Source: an uncultured Clostridium sp.
Lineage (GTDB): Bacteria > Bacillota > Clostridia > TANB77 > CAG-508
Direction: 5' to 3'
DNA: 50,555 nucleotides
Assembly: GCA_947648495.1 (NCBI GenBank)
Contig: CANSOA010000003.1
Coordinates: 90,701 to 141,255 of the forward strand
Positions within the stretch are counted from its first letter, which is position 1. Every line of letters begins with the position of its first letter. This document shows, in pieces, positions 25,965-35,004 of this stretch. The position numbers and the translations under genes are program-made. The notes below the pieces were generated by a model. The model was not told the DNA's origin. It worked only from the letters and a program-made list of their open reading frames with translations, and did not search any database.

Positions 25965-27050
25965 TTATTTTTCCACAAATACTCTCGGAACGCGATTGGA
26001 TATTGTACTCATAATTTCATAATTGATTGTATGACATTTTTGAGCAATCTGCTCCAATGTTAAATTTTCATTATCCCAAATGCAAACATCATCTCCCACT
26101 TTGACATCTTGTAAATCCGTAACATCCGCCATAAAGCCATCCATACACACTTTACCAATAATTGTCACTTTTTGCCCACAAATAAGCACTTCACCACCAT
26201 TTGATAAATCTCGTCTCAAGCCATCAGCATAACCAATTGGAATTGTGGCAACTACCGTTTGCTTTTGCGTCACAAAACTTCTCGCATATCCTATGCTGGT
26301 TCCTGCTTTTACCGTTTTCAATAAAGTGATTTTAGATTTTAACTTACACACTGGCTTTAAATGAATTTTACTTAATATATCTTCACCAGACTCATAACCA
26401 TATAAAATCATTCCTGGACGGACTAAATTATAATGAGCTTCTGGAAAATTAACCAATCCATTTGAAGCACAACTATGAATATATTTCAAATGACCCATTT
26501 TATTTTTTGCAATCTTCACTGCTTTTTCAAATGATTTTATCTGCTTTTTAGTATATTCATCATCTGTATCAGCACATGACATGTGTGTGTAAATTCCTTC
26601 AATTTTTATATTTTCGTAATTTTGAATTAATTCAATATATTCTTCTGTTCTATCTGGATGGATTCCTGTTCTTCCCATTCCTGTTCCTATTTCAAGGTGA
26701 ACTTTTACGACCTCTTCTCTTTTTCCCAAAGCTTCGACAAATTTTGTACTCGATATTCCAATTGTCAAATTACCTTCAACTATCTGCTCAATTTCTTCTT
26801 CAGCTGGCTGATTTAATACAAATATTTCCTTCTCATACCCAATTTTCCTCAAATTAACACCTTCATCAACAATTGCTACAGCTATGATATCAAATTCATT
26901 TAAAATATCCAATCGTGTATTAATATACGTCCCATAAGCGTTCGCCTTCATAACTGGCATGATTTTTACTCCACTTGACAACTTAGATTTTATCGAATTA
27001 ATATTATATTTAAAATTATCTAAATTTACTTCCATTAAAGTAGGTCTCAT
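25965..27050 (-). CDS. alr: alanine racemase
   Basis: This 361-residue PLP enzyme makes D-alanine for peptidoglycan. The PLP lysine is in MPVMKANAYGTYI near residue 34, where most homologues read KADAYGHG. The C-terminal domain carries the catalytic Tyr in GTSIGYARSFV and the DGFMADVTDL segment (the usual CMD.fM.D). With ddl and murF at 41-44 kb it supplies D-Ala-D-Ala. A short AGGAATATT precedes the ATG. Confidence 0.93.
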   Translation of the reverse strand: MRPTLMEVNLDNFKYNINSIKSKLSSGVKIMPVMKANAYGTYINTRLDILNEFDIIAVAIVDEGVNLRKIGYEKEIFVLNQPAEEEIEQIVEGNLTIGISSTKFVEALGKREEVVKVHLEIGTGMGRTGIHPDRTEEYIELIQNYENIKIEGIYTHMSCADTDDEYTKKQIKSFEKAVKIAKNKMGHLKYIHSCASNGLVNFPEAHYNLVRPGMILYGYESGEDILSKIHLKPVCKLKSKITLLKTVKAGTSIGYARSFVTQKQTVVATIPIGYADGLRRDLSNGGEVLICGQKVTIIGKVCMDGFMADVTDLQDVKVGDDVCIWDNENLTLEQIAQKCHTINYEIMSTISNRVPRVFVEK

Positions 27051-27076
27051 AATATTCCTCCTTATCTATAATACAT

Positions 27077-27125
27077 GAAAACACAGAGAAAATTCCAATC
27101 ATTTTATAAAATCTTCTCTGTGTTT
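27077..27125 (-). terminator. terminator of rubrerythrin
   Basis: AAACACAGAGAA pairs with TTCTCTGTGTTT; the distal T-run is short. Confidence 0.65.
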
Positions 27126-27131
27126 AAAATT

Positions 27132-27674
27132 TTAATAATTTTCAGCTTTTATCTCAAAAAATGCTTGTGGGTGAGAACATACTGGGCAAACTTGTGGTGC
27201 TTCTTTACCAATGCAAATATGTCCACAATTTCTACATTTCCATATTTTATCTCCATCTTTACTGAACACTAAACCATCTTCCACATTTTCCAATAATTTT
27301 TTATATCTTTCTTCATGCTCTTTTTCAATTTTTCCAACCGCTTCAAATAAGTACGCAATTTTGTCAAATCCTTCTTCTTTTGCTTCTTTTGCAAATTGTT
27401 CATACATATCTGTCCACTCATAATTTTCACCTTCAGCCGCTGCTTTCAAGTTTTCTACAGTCGATGGAACTTCACCATCATTTAATAATTTAAACCATAA
27501 TTTTGCATGTTCTTTTTCATTATCGGCTGTCTCTAAAAATATACTAGCGATTTGCTCATATCCTTCCTTTTTTGCTTTGCTCGCAAAATATGTATACTTA
27601 TTTCTTGCTTGTGATTCTCCTGCAAATGCACTCATTAAATTTTTCTCTGTTTTTGTTCCTTTTAAATTAGCCAT
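27132..27674 (-). CDS. rbr: rubrerythrin
   Basis: This 180-residue peroxide-reducing protein of anaerobes has a diiron ferritin-like domain ([39 protein letters not shown]) and a C-terminal rubredoxin-type site ([23 protein letters not shown]). It lies 17 bases downstream of a PerR-like regulator, so it should be induced by peroxide. AGGAGG precedes the start. Confidence 0.96.
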   Translation of the reverse strand: MANLKGTKTEKNLMSAFAGESQARNKYTYFASKAKKEGYEQIASIFLETADNEKEHAKLWFKLLNDGEVPSTVENLKAAAEGENYEWTDMYEQFAKEAKEEGFDKIAYLFEAVGKIEKEHEERYKKLLENVEDGLVFSKDGDKIWKCRNCGHICIGKEAPQVCPVCSHPQAFFEIKAENY

Positions 27675-27691
27675 TTTATAACCTCCTAAAA

Positions 27692-28087
27692 TTAATCTTG
27701 AGCTTTTTTACACAAATTACAAATTCCTTTAACCATTATTTCTTCTTCGCAAATGTCAAAACCAGTTTGTTTTGCAATGCTGGCTTTCGCTTTTTCAAAG
27801 TCAAAATCATAAAAGAAATCATACATTTGCCCACACTTTTTGCAAATTACATGTCCGTGTTTTTCTCGATTGTGTATATAATCATATCGATCTGGGCTAC
27901 TTGAAACGGCAATCTGATTTACCATTCCTTCTTGAACAAGCATAGACAAATTCCTATAAACCGTACTTCTACTTACAGCTGGGTCTTTTTGTTTTGTCAA
28001 AAAATAGATTTCCTCAGCTGTTGGATGATTATACAAGTCTTTTATAACACCAATAATTTCTTCTCTTTGTTTCGAGTAATTTTTCAT
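27692..28087 (-). CDS. Fur-family regulator, PerR-like
   Basis: This 131-residue regulator has the Fur winged helix ([29 protein letters not shown], seen partly as [10 protein letters not shown] and [12 protein letters not shown]), a central metal site ([19 protein letters not shown]) and a C-terminal CNLCKK, giving the structural zinc site CxxC-CxxC. The pairing with rubrerythrin suggests peroxide sensing. The inverted repeat directly upstream is probably its own operator. Confidence 0.88.
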   Translation of the reverse strand: MKNYSKQREEIIGVIKDLYNHPTAEEIYFLTKQKDPAVSRSTVYRNLSMLVQEGMVNQIAVSSSPDRYDYIHNREKHGHVICKKCGQMYDFFYDFDFEKAKASIAKQTGFDICEEEIMVKGICNLCKKAQD

Positions 28088-28101
28088 TTGAAAGCTCCTT
28101 T

Positions 28102-28126
28102 AAAAATAGGATTTATTCCTATTTTT
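28102..28126. promoter_or_regulatory. inverted-repeat operator upstream of the PerR-like gene
   Basis: Perfect ten-base arms AAAAATAGGA and TCCTATTTTT surround a five-base centre, directly before the AAAGGAGC ribosome site. It differs from the classical Per box but sits where autoregulation would act. Confidence 0.6.
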
Positions 28127-28324
28127 ATAAAAGTATTATATCATATAAAAATAATTTTTCAAGTGTTTTTTGTTTTTATTTTTAATTATTTTTTTATTAT
28201 TTTTAACATTTTTTATCATTAATTTTAAATTAGATTTAAATAAGGAATTTAATTGGGTTTATTAGAGATATATTAGAGGTTAAAAGATTGGGGGAAAAAT
28301 TTGGAAAAATTTTCGAAAAAAATT

Positions 28325-28413
28325 GGGGACGGGGACACTCTTGAATTTTTATATTCTCAATTTTTGTCACTTTTCCTTATTTTTTCTATAAACTTAAGAA
28401 TGTCCCCGTCCCC
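28325..28413. repeat. palindromic-end repeat copy
   Basis: 89 bases, from GGGGACGGGGACACTCTT to AAGAATGTCCCCGTCCCC. It lies in the 848-base gap between the PerR-like gene and the FtsL-like gene. The rest of that gap is A- or T-rich with no gene that I can see. Confidence 0.9.
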
Positions 28414-28701
28414 AAAAAGCCAAAAAATAAATAAAAACATCAAACATTTTCAATCTTTCATCAACCTTAAAAATATAGATAAAGAATTTTGTACAAAATA
28501 ATCTTGCTTTTAATATTATATTTTTGTTTCCAATACAACATTGTAATGTTATATTTAAAACACCTAATATTAACATTTATTAAAAAGTTTTTCACAACTT
28601 TTAATTTTGATACTTCTTAAAATTTACAAATATATGATTTAATTTTTAGAAATTGGGTGAAAATTGGAAGAGATAAAAATTTGGAAAGTGGGGAGAAAAT
28701 C

Positions 28702-28790
28702 GGGGACGGGGACACTCTTAAACTTCTATTTTCTCTTTTTTTCTCACCTTTACTTCATTTTTCTATGCAATTAAGAGTGTCCCCGTCCCC
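28702..28790. repeat. palindromic-end repeat copy
   Basis: 89 bases, from GGGGACGGGGACACTCTT to AAGAGTGTCCCCGTCCCC, with the same inner layout as the copy at 28325. It is followed by A-rich low-complexity sequence. Confidence 0.9.
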
Positions 28791-28935
28791 AAAAAGATTA
28801 ATAAAGACACCAAAAACAAAAAACAAAAAATAAAAAATAAAAACCAAGAACCAAAAATTAAAAATCAAAAATCACGTCCTCCCAAAATAAACAAAAACCG
28901 CAAAATTATTTTAACATTTAATAATTTTACAGTTT

Positions 28936-29436
28936 TCAAAATATATTTTTTATCCAATTTACAATTCTACTAAAAAAACCACTCTCTTCTAATTCTGAAC
29001 TATCCTCAGAAGTTTCAATATAATCCGATGTTCCCAAATCAATTAACGTAGCCGACTTTGCCTGCATTCCATATTCAGATGCTAGCATTCTTACATCTTC
29101 GTTCAAATCAGTATTCAAATTACTACTTGCTAATAATTTATTATACTCCTGTTTTAAACTTTCCTTTTCTTTATACCTCTGTTTAACCAAAGCCTGACAA
29201 GCAATTATTGCAAAAATAATTGCAAAAAATAGCATACTATTGACAAAAAACTTTACTTCAAATGATAATTTAAATCTTTTTTTTGATTTATTTTTCATTT
29301 TTTTACTTTGTTTTTTACTACCTTGACTAGACTTTTGAGGAACAGACTGCTTTTTCTTCACTTTCTGCCTTCTATAATCTGGTTCCAATTTTCTAGGGCT
29401 TGTCTCATATTGGTAACCATATCCTTTATTTGCCAT
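28936..29436 (-). CDS. FtsL-like septal protein
   Basis: This 166-residue bitopic protein has a long basic cytoplasmic part, one transmembrane segment (FFVNSMLFFAIIFAIIACQA) and an outer coiled-coil (ALVKQRYKEKESLKQEYNKL). Its position just after rsmH is that of ftsL in the division/cell-wall cluster. The usual next gene, a transpeptidase (ftsI/spoVD), is absent and repeat copies follow instead, so the cluster is broken here. The identity rests on topology and position, as FtsL diverges quickly. Confidence 0.65.
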   Translation of the reverse strand: MANKGYGYQYETSPRKLEPDYRRQKVKKKQSVPQKSSQGSKKQSKKMKNKSKKRFKLSFEVKFFVNSMLFFAIIFAIIACQALVKQRYKEKESLKQEYNKLLASSNLNTDLNEDVRMLASEYGMQAKSATLIDLGTSDYIETSEDSSELEESGFFSRIVNWIKNIF

Positions 29437-29466
29437 AATTACCTCCTTTCTTTCGTGTTTTTATAA

Positions 29467-30405
29467 CTAAATCTTTTCAAAAATTCGCAATTTTGCACTT
29501 CTACTTCTTGTATTTTCCTTCATTTCCTCAGACGTTGGTAAAATTGGTCTTTTCGTTATAATCCTACCCAAAGATTGACAACCACAACTGCAATACGGCA
29601 ATCCCGGCGGACATGTACACCTTCCTTCTGCTTGAATAAACGCATTTTTTACCGCTCTATCTTCCAAAGAATGAAACGTTATAACACACAATCTCCCTCC
29701 TGATTTTAATACATCAATCGAGTCCAAAATGGTTTTATACAACGGTTTAATTTCATCATTCACCTCAATTCTAATTGCCTGAAAAGTTCTCTTAGCAGGA
29801 TGTCCATCACCTTTTCGAGGAACTGACTTTTCTATAATATCAACCAATTCCAATGTTGTTTTTATCATCTTTGATTTTCTATACTCACAAATATTTTTAG
29901 CAATTCTTCGTGAAAATTTTTCCTCTCCATATTCATAAATTATATTCGCTAATTTTTCTTCTTGATAGTTATTTACAACATCTTGTGCCGTTATTCCAGA
30001 ACTCGTATCCATTCTCATATCAAGTAGGCTGTCTGCCATATAACTAAAACCACGATTTTTCTCGTCAAGCTGATAGGAAGAAACACCCAAATCCAATAAA
30101 ATTCCATCAACCTTAGGAATTTCAAGTTCTTCCAAGATTTGTTTTACACGATCATGATTATCCTGAATTAACTTCACATTAGGAAACTCTTTTAATCTTT
30201 CTTTTGCAACACAAATAGCCTCTTCATCTCGATCAATTCCTAAAAGAAGCCCTTTTGCCGATATTCGTTTTGCAATTTCTTTGCTATGCCCCGCTCCACC
30301 GAGTGTTCCATCAACATAAATGCCATCTGGCTGAATATTTAACCCTTTTAAACACTCTTCAAATAAAACAGGCACATGATTAAAATTTTTCACTTGCATA
30401 CTCAT
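29467..30405 (-). CDS. rsmH: 16S rRNA m4C1402 methyltransferase RsmH (MraW)
   Basis: This 312-residue enzyme has a SAM motif ([19 protein letters not shown]), the catalytic-domain piece [21 protein letters not shown] and a C-terminal [16 protein letters not shown] and [20 protein letters not shown], all standard for RsmH. It follows mraZ, but after an unusual 306-base gap full of a repeated decamer. Confidence 0.96.
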   Translation of the reverse strand: MSMQVKNFNHVPVLFEECLKGLNIQPDGIYVDGTLGGAGHSKEIAKRISAKGLLLGIDRDEEAICVAKERLKEFPNVKLIQDNHDRVKQILEELEIPKVDGILLDLGVSSYQLDEKNRGFSYMADSLLDMRMDTSSGITAQDVVNNYQEEKLANIIYEYGEEKFSRRIAKNICEYRKSKMIKTTLELVDIIEKSVPRKGDGHPAKRTFQAIRIEVNDEIKPLYKTILDSIDVLKSGGRLCVITFHSLEDRAVKNAFIQAEGRCTCPPGLPYCSCGCQSLGRIITKRPILPTSEEMKENTRSRSAKLRIFEKI

Positions 30406-30427
30406 TCTTCTTCACTAATTTAGTTTT

Positions 30428-30682
30428 ATAGGTCGTCAAAACTGGCGACCTATAAGCATTTAAATTCTTTTGTATTTCCAAATCTTTTGTAATTTTTGAA
30501 AATTATCATTTGTAAAAAATATATTTTTCTTTCGTAGTTACAAATCATTTGTAAACTAATTTTTTTAGAAGTGGGACTATTTTTTTGAAATAGTCCATTG
30601 TTTTTTATAAATCTTTTGTACTTTAAAATTTTATCTTTTGTGTTTTTTTGTCTTTTGTATCTTATGAACTTTATCATTTGTA
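30428..30682 (-). repeat. eight copies of TACAAA(A/T)GAT between mraZ and rsmH
   Basis: On the minus strand, decamers close to TACAAAAGAT or TACAAATGAT occur at about 30463, 30482, 30505, 30544, 30611, 30633, 30650 and 30673. Two hairpins lie among them (30428-30453 ATAGGTCG/CGACCTAT; 30574-30596 GGACTATT/AATAGTCC). No convincing gene occupies this gap. The repeats could be a regulator-binding array or an RNA element upstream of rsmH. Confidence 0.5.
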
Positions 30683-30711
30683 AATTTATATAAACTTTTG
30701 CAAGTTATATA

Positions 30712-31137
30712 CTATATACCAAGCATTTCCATTTTGCTTGCAATTTCATCAGCAGAGATTTCTTCGTCGCAATTTTGCCACTTGTCCTTACTCCAAATTT
30801 CAATTCTTGAATCCATTCCCACAATAATAACATCTTTTTCAAGTCCAGCGAATTCTCGCAAATTGCTTGAAATAAGGAATCTACCTTGTTTATCTATTTC
30901 ACAATCGATGGCTCCTGCAAAGAAAAATCTCGTAAAAGTTCTTGCATCTTTATTAGAAATAGGAAGACTACGAAGTTTTTGTTCAAAATTTGTCCACTCA
31001 GTAAGCGAAAAAGCAAATAAACAACCATCCAAGCCTTTGGTTACTATGAACTTTTCGCCAATATCTTCTCTAAGCTTTGCTGGCATAATTAATCGCCCTT
31101 TAGCATCTAAAGAATGTTCATATTCACCAATTAACAC
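30712..31137 (-). CDS. mraZ: transcriptional regulator MraZ
   Basis: This 141-residue protein has the two AbrB-like repeats of Mra[21 protein letters not shown] and the second [20 protein letters not shown]. It forms octamer or dodecamer rings that bind regularly spaced boxes ahead of its own gene to control the division/cell-wall cluster. The start is GTG at 31137 with AAGGAGG. Three boxes at 10-base spacing lie just upstream. Confidence 0.96.
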   Translation of the reverse strand: MLIGEYEHSLDAKGRLIMPAKLREDIGEKFIVTKGLDGCLFAFSLTEWTNFEQKLRSLPISNKDARTFTRFFFAGAIDCEIDKQGRFLISSNLREFAGLEKDVIIVGMDSRIEIWSKDKWQNCDEEISADEIASKMEMLGI

Positions 31138-31164
31138 CTGTCAGTTTCCTCCTTCCTTTTTCCA

Positions 31165-31191
31165 CCACTTTGTGGCACTTCTCTCCACTTC
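31165..31191 (-). promoter_or_regulatory. MraZ box array
   Basis: On the minus strand GAAGTGG, GAAGTGC and AAAGTGG follow each other with three-base spacers, a ten-base period, immediately before the ribosome site of mraZ. This matches the described MraZ operator type (AAAGTG-like boxes, one per helical turn). Confidence 0.8.
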
Positions 31192-31290
31192 ATTTAAATT
31201 TTAATATATAAATTATTTTTTTGCAATAGTTTTTTGAAAATTTTTCAAAAAAATTTCATAATTTTAAAAATAATTTTATTCAAAAAGAAA

Positions 31291-31317
31291 AAACGTTGGG
31301 TTTTATCCCAACGTTTT
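31291..31317. terminator. bidirectional intrinsic terminator
   Basis: AAACGTTGGG pairs with CCCAACGTTT around a six-base loop, with A/T runs on both sides. It ends the unknown gene at 31352. Confidence 0.85.
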
Positions 31318-31351
31318 AAAGATTTCTAATTAGAATTCTCCCTTGAAAGGG

Positions 31352-31819
31352 TTATTCGTCCAATGTCCAATCTTTCGGATTAGCATACAAATAGTTTTTA
31401 ATGCTTGTAAATCCAAATCCGTCACTTTGCAAAACTATATGATGTTTTGAAGCAGCAATCAGCCGACAACGACTAGAAGAACCCATAAAACTTTCATCAA
31501 AATATGGAGTCATTACCGGAACAATTCGTTTCACATACCTTCCTTTCCATTGATTGAGGGAATTGTTCTTTGCCCTTTTAGCCTTTCGATAAGAAATCCA
31601 GAATGAATCCGTAAAACTTATAGGCATTACATCTTCAAAGGGTTCTATGCCAAAAAGCTCTTGCCTAACAATAAGCTCAGCCTTATCGGTAAATCCCAAA
31701 AGGGTGACTGGTGTTTCCGTATAAGAATAATCTCCATATTTTGTAGGCTTTATCCGAATAATTTTATGTCCTACAAGTGGTTTTAACCGATTAACTACCT
31801 TTTCCATTGATTCTTTCAT
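31352..31819 (-). CDS. 155-residue protein of unknown function
   Basis: I do not recognise this soluble, basic protein. It begins MKESMEKVVNRLKPLVGHKI and contains beta-rich segments (TPVTLLGFTDKAELIVRQEL, RRIVPVMTP-like RIVPVMTPYFDESFMG) and an aromatic stretch FWISYRKAKRAKN. Three in-frame CGG codons (31463, 31754, 31787) in 155 residues stand out against the near absence of CGG in the housekeeping genes here, which hints at recent transfer or relaxed codon selection. A good ribosome site and a terminator frame it as a single gene. Confidence 0.65.
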   Translation of the reverse strand: MKESMEKVVNRLKPLVGHKIIRIKPTKYGDYSYTETPVTLLGFTDKAELIVRQELFGIEPFEDVMPISFTDSFWISYRKAKRAKNNSLNQWKGRYVKRIVPVMTPYFDESFMGSSSRCRLIAASKHHIVLQSDGFGFTSIKNYLYANPKDWTLDE

Positions 31820-31970
31820 AATGTATCTTCCTTTCTTTTATAAAAACTTATTATTTATTGATAAATATATTATATCATGTTTTACATAATATGTCAATCA
31901 ATTTTTATTTTACATGTGTAGATACTGTAAATTTAATTTTTTTATGGTAATTGGTAATTGGTAATTAATT

Positions 31971-32059
31971 GGGGACGGGGACACTCTTGAAAATTAATTT
32001 ACTCGTTTTTTCTCATTTTTTCTTAATATTTCTATAAACATATGAGTGTCCCCGTCCCC
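31971..32059. repeat. palindromic-end repeat copy
   Basis: 89 bases, from GGGGACGGGGACACTCTT to ATGAGTGTCCCCGTCCCC, in the 418-base gap 31820-32237. The following 100 bases are C- and A-run rich and hold no gene. Confidence 0.9.
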
Positions 32060-32237
32060 AAAATCTCCTAAAAATCTGCCAAAAATCCCCTCCAAAAAAA
32101 ACCAAAAACCCCAAAAAAATCCCTCCCCCCAAAAAATATCTCAAAAAAATTCTCTAAAGAATAAAAATATAAAATTTAATTTATACCAAAAATTGCACTT
32201 TCCTGCAAAATATAGTAAAATATAATTAGGAGGAGAT

Positions 32238-32789
32238 ATGAGAAACAAAAAAAGTTTAATTTTTATATTGTTTGCAGAATTAATATGTTTTTTAATAACA
32301 AGAATTAATTTAATTTCATACACCAATTATGTCTATTCTATTGGTATTAATATTGTTCAATTCCTTTATTTCTTACCATTTCTTATCTCTAGCTTCTATA
32401 TTTTCTTATCGAAACATTCCAATCGCTCCATTGTTATATATTCAACAGCTAGTTTAATTGCGTATTCTATATTTTTATACTTTTTTATAAAACAAATCAT
32501 TTATTTTTTCACTCCTGTTCAAGGAATTGTGAATTTTGCAGAATACACTTTCAAAATTTATTTTATTTGTTTACCATTTATGGGATTTAAAACATTATGT
32601 ATAAAAAAAGAACAAAATTTACAAAAAGTACTTTTTCTCCTTTTCACAAAAATTATTTTATTATTAATTATTACTTTTATCTTCAAGAATTTATTTTCCT
32701 TAAAAGGTGTTGTTTACAGCTGGCCTCTTACAGAATTAATTTGTCTTTTCATATTTTTTATAAAATATAAAAAAGCACACTTTCATTAA
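32238..32789 (+). CDS. polytopic membrane protein of unknown function
   Basis: This is one of only two convincing protein genes on the plus strand. Its 183 residues form about five to six hydrophobic segments (SLIFILFAELICFLI, FLYFLPFLISSFYIFL, SLIAYSIFLYFFIK and others). The part NFAEYTFKIYFICLPFMGFK followed by two more segments resembles the second half of a MATE-type transporter bundle, but the length is less than half of a MATE, so it may be a remnant or an unrelated small membrane protein. AGGAGGAGAT precedes the ATG, and a hairpin overlaps its stop. Confidence 0.65.
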   Translation: MRNKKSLIFILFAELICFLITRINLISYTNYVYSIGINIVQFLYFLPFLISSFYIFLSKHSNRSIVIYSTASLIAYSIFLYFFIKQIIYFFTPVQGIVNFAEYTFKIYFICLPFMGFKTLCIKKEQNLQKVLFLLFTKIILLLIITFIFKNLFSLKGVVYSWPLTELICLFIFFIKYKKAHFH

Positions 32790-32798
32790 AGCGTGCTT
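32773..32798 (+). terminator. terminator overlapping the stop of the plus-strand membrane gene
   Basis: AAGCACAC pairs with GCGTGCTT with one mismatch; the stop codon lies in the loop. Confidence 0.55.
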
Positions 32799-32885
32799 CT
32801 CTTATATTATCAGACAATAATCTCTTTTAATTCAAGTCTTAGAAAAAATGAAACCTATTTCTAAGTTTAAATTTTTTCTACTCCA

Positions 32886-33167
32886 TTAATCTTGTGAAAA
32901 AGGTAGAATAGCAATATGTCTTGCCCTTTTTATGGTATTTGTGATAACTCTTTGATGTTTTGCACAAGCACCTGTTGCCCTTCTTGGCAATATTTTTCCT
33001 CTTTCATTAATAAATTTTTTCAATTGATCTGCATTTTTATAATCCAATTCCAAAGTTTTATCTGCACATAAAGGGCAAACTTTCTTTTTTATTTTTCTAA
33101 ATCTTGGATTATAGTCATCATCTTGATTATTTCTATTAAATTTTTTATGTTGTTTTTTATCTGCCAT
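32886..33167 (-). CDS. rpsR: ribosomal protein bS18
   Basis: This 93-residue protein has the S18 core [20 protein letters not shown] followed by [20 protein letters not shown] and ARHIAILPF. The N-terminal basic extension holds CPLC and, with the later C, could bind zinc. It is the third gene of rpsF-ssb-rpsR and is autoregulated in many Firmicutes through the S6:S18 leader. Confidence 0.96.
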   Translation of the reverse strand: MADKKQHKKFNRNNQDDDYNPRFRKIKKKVCPLCADKTLELDYKNADQLKKFINERGKILPRRATGACAKHQRVITNTIKRARHIAILPFSQD

Positions 33168-33205
33168 TTTATTTTACCTCCAATTCTTTCAAAACCTTTA
33201 TATAA

Positions 33206-33634
33206 TTAGAATGGTAAATCATCATCTGAACCAGATGTAACCTGAAATTCACTATTATTTGTAATATTTTCACCAAAAGTATTTTCAAAACCTGCACCTT
33301 GTGCTTCACCATCTCTTCTTGAATCTGCAAAATATGCTTCTTCTGCAACAACTTCAGTTACATAGTGTTTTTGTCCTTGCTCATCGTCCCATGTTCTTGT
33401 TTGGATTCTTCCAATAACGCCAACTTGTTGTCCTTTTTTGAAATACTTGCTACAAAATTCACCCGTTTTACTCCAAGCTACTATGTTAATAAAATCAGCC
33501 TGTCTTTCTTCTCCTTGTCTTGCAAATCTTCGGTTAACAGCTAATGAGAAAGACGCAACTAATGTATTATTTGTTTGTGTGTATCTAACTTCTGGATCTC
33601 TTGTTAATCTACCCATTAAAATTACTTTGTTCAT
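33206..33634 (-). CDS. ssb: single-stranded DNA-binding protein SSB
   Basis: This 142-residue protein has an OB fold (MNKVILMGRLTRDPEVRYTQ, ADFINIVAWSKTGEFCSKYF, GVIGRIQTRTWDDEQGQKHY) and a flexible tail ending DDDLPF, the acidic tip that recruits partners such as PriA and RecO. It lies between rpsF and rpsR as usual. Confidence 0.97.
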   Translation of the reverse strand: MNKVILMGRLTRDPEVRYTQTNNTLVASFSLAVNRRFARQGEERQADFINIVAWSKTGEFCSKYFKKGQQVGVIGRIQTRTWDDEQGQKHYVTEVVAEEAYFADSRRDGEAQGAGFENTFGENITNNSEFQVTSGSDDDLPF

Positions 33635-33652
33635 ATGTTTTCACCTCTGTTT

Positions 33653-33940
33653 CTAATCTTCGTCTGTTCTTACAACGATAAATTTAATTACTTCATCCGT
33701 AATTCTATAAATTCTTTCAAGTTCTTTAATTAGTTCTGGTTTTGCTTCAAAATTAATAACAACATAATTTCCTTCTTTATGTTTTTTAATTTCATAAGCT
33801 AACTTCTTTTTGCCTAATTCTTCAACTTTTTCTACTTTACCATCATTATTAATCAAATTAGAGAATTTTTCAATTAAAGTTTTCACTCCTGCATCCTCAA
33901 TATTTGGATTAATAATGAATACGGTTTCATACTTATTCAT
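33653..33940 (-). CDS. rpsF: ribosomal protein bS6
   Basis: This 95-residue protein shows YETVFIINPNIEDAGVKTLI, LGKKKLAYEIKKHKEGNYVV and the C-terminal IYRITDEVIKFIVVR pattern of S6. It is the first gene of the rpsF-ssb-rpsR operon with an AAAGGAGGTG site. S6 and S18 pair in the small-subunit platform. Confidence 0.97.
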   Translation of the reverse strand: MNKYETVFIINPNIEDAGVKTLIEKFSNLINNDGKVEKVEELGKKKLAYEIKKHKEGNYVVINFEAKPELIKELERIYRITDEVIKFIVVRTDED

Positions 33941-33965
33941 TATCTTTCACCTCCTTTTGGATATC

Positions 33966-33995
33966 AAACCCACACTTTTGGTATGAGTAAGGTTT
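33966..33995 (-). promoter_or_regulatory. candidate S6:S18 leader hairpin upstream of rpsF
   Basis: The leader RNA folds as AAACC-UUACU-CAUAC-CAAAA-GUGUG-GGUUU: two 5-base stems, a five-base bulge on the 5' side and a 5-base loop, ending about 25 bases before the rpsF start. Position and bulged shape suit the S6:S18 autoregulatory element. I could not confirm its consensus bases. Confidence 0.4.
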
Positions 33996-34067
33996 AATTT
34001 AAATCTATAGTCATTTAAATACTGGTATATTTTAACATATATTTTTCCATTTGACAAGGGGTTTTAC

Positions 34068-34095
34068 AAAAAAAGATAGGCTTTTTTGCCTATCT
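34068..34095 (-). terminator. terminator of the alarmone synthetase gene
   Basis: AGATAGGC pairs with GCCTATCT around six bases, followed by six T on the minus strand; it overlaps the stop codon. Confidence 0.88.
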
Positions 34096-34774
34096 ATTCC
34101 GATAACTCAATTTTTTTCTTAAATTTCTTATTATGAAGTCTCATCAATCGATTGTCAATTTTATTGATAATTTTTGCATAAACTACCAAATCTCTTGACA
34201 CTTTCGCAGTTAGTTCTCCCTTTGATTTGTATTTTATTTCATGCTCCAAAGTCGCCCAAAAATCCATTGCCATTGTACGAATCTGAATTTCAACTTTGGT
34301 ATATAACTTAGCATCTTCCAGCTGAACTGGAACCTCAACAATCATATGATAACTCATATATCCTGTTTTTTTAGGATGACTAACATAATCTTTTTCCTTG
34401 ATAATTCTACAATCTTCAAATTCTCGTATAATATCAACAACTTCAAAAATATTTGTTTTAAAAGGACATATAATTCTTACTCCAGCTATATCATTGATAT
34501 TTTCTATTAAATTTTGATAAGTTAATTCATAATTCTTTCTTTTCATTTTTTTGATAATACTCTCAGGCGTCTTTAGTCGACACAACACATGATTAATCAA
34601 ATCCTGATTGTAAATTTCCTTATAATCTCGATTAATAAAATTAACTTTTTCCTCTATTTCCCTCATAGCCATTGAGTACAAATGCATTAACTGCCCAAAT
34701 TTGTTATCTTTAATATTCAATTTGTTTTTATATTGATTACTTTGAACTAATGATATATCTATCTTGATAATCAT
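34094..34774 (-). CDS. small alarmone synthetase (RelA/SpoT-type GTP pyrophosphokinase)
   Basis: This 226-residue protein has only the (p)ppGpp synthetase domain: RLKTPESIIKKMKRKNYELT (usual K.R.K.P.Si..K), NINDIAGVRIICPF (the DIaGvRi core), KDYVSHPKKTGYMSYHMIV (G-loop/YRS-like region) and VEIQIRTMAMDFWATLEHEI. It lacks the hydrolase and TGS/ACT parts, so it belongs with YjbM/YwaC. It makes ppGpp in stress responses and is monocistronic. The ATG at 34774 lies very close to its GGAG, so the true start may be a few codons later. Confidence 0.88.
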   Translation of the reverse strand: MIIKIDISLVQSNQYKNKLNIKDNKFGQLMHLYSMAMREIEEKVNFINRDYKEIYNQDLINHVLCRLKTPESIIKKMKRKNYELTYQNLIENINDIAGVRIICPFKTNIFEVVDIIREFEDCRIIKEKDYVSHPKKTGYMSYHMIVEVPVQLEDAKLYTKVEIQIRTMAMDFWATLEHEIKYKSKGELTAKVSRDLVVYAKIINKIDNRLMRLHNKKFKKKIELSE

Positions 34775-34961
34775 CTCCTCTCTTGTTTTTGTATGTTTGA
34801 AAAAATATTTTCCATCTACATGTTATGATTTTATATCTCAAATATAAAAATAATATTAAAAATATGTGTCTTTTTTGTGAAAATTATATCCATAAAAATT
34901 ATACTACATTTTTATAATTTTTACCATTGTTTTTATGCGTCAAATTCAAACATTTTTCGAC

Positions 34962-34993
34962 AAAAAGGCGCAAAACCGTGCAGGTTTCGCGCC
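34962..34993 (-). terminator. terminator of the 117-residue gene
   Basis: GGCGC-A-AACC pairs with GGTTTCGCGCC almost fully, followed by five T on the minus strand. Confidence 0.8.
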
Positions 34994-35004
34994 CTTGACA
35001 AATT

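Noticed and set aside
30450..30677. 75-codon ORF between mraZ and rsmH
   Set aside because: It is created by the repeated TACAAAAGAT decamers and A-rich sequence; no ribosome site and no recognisable protein character.
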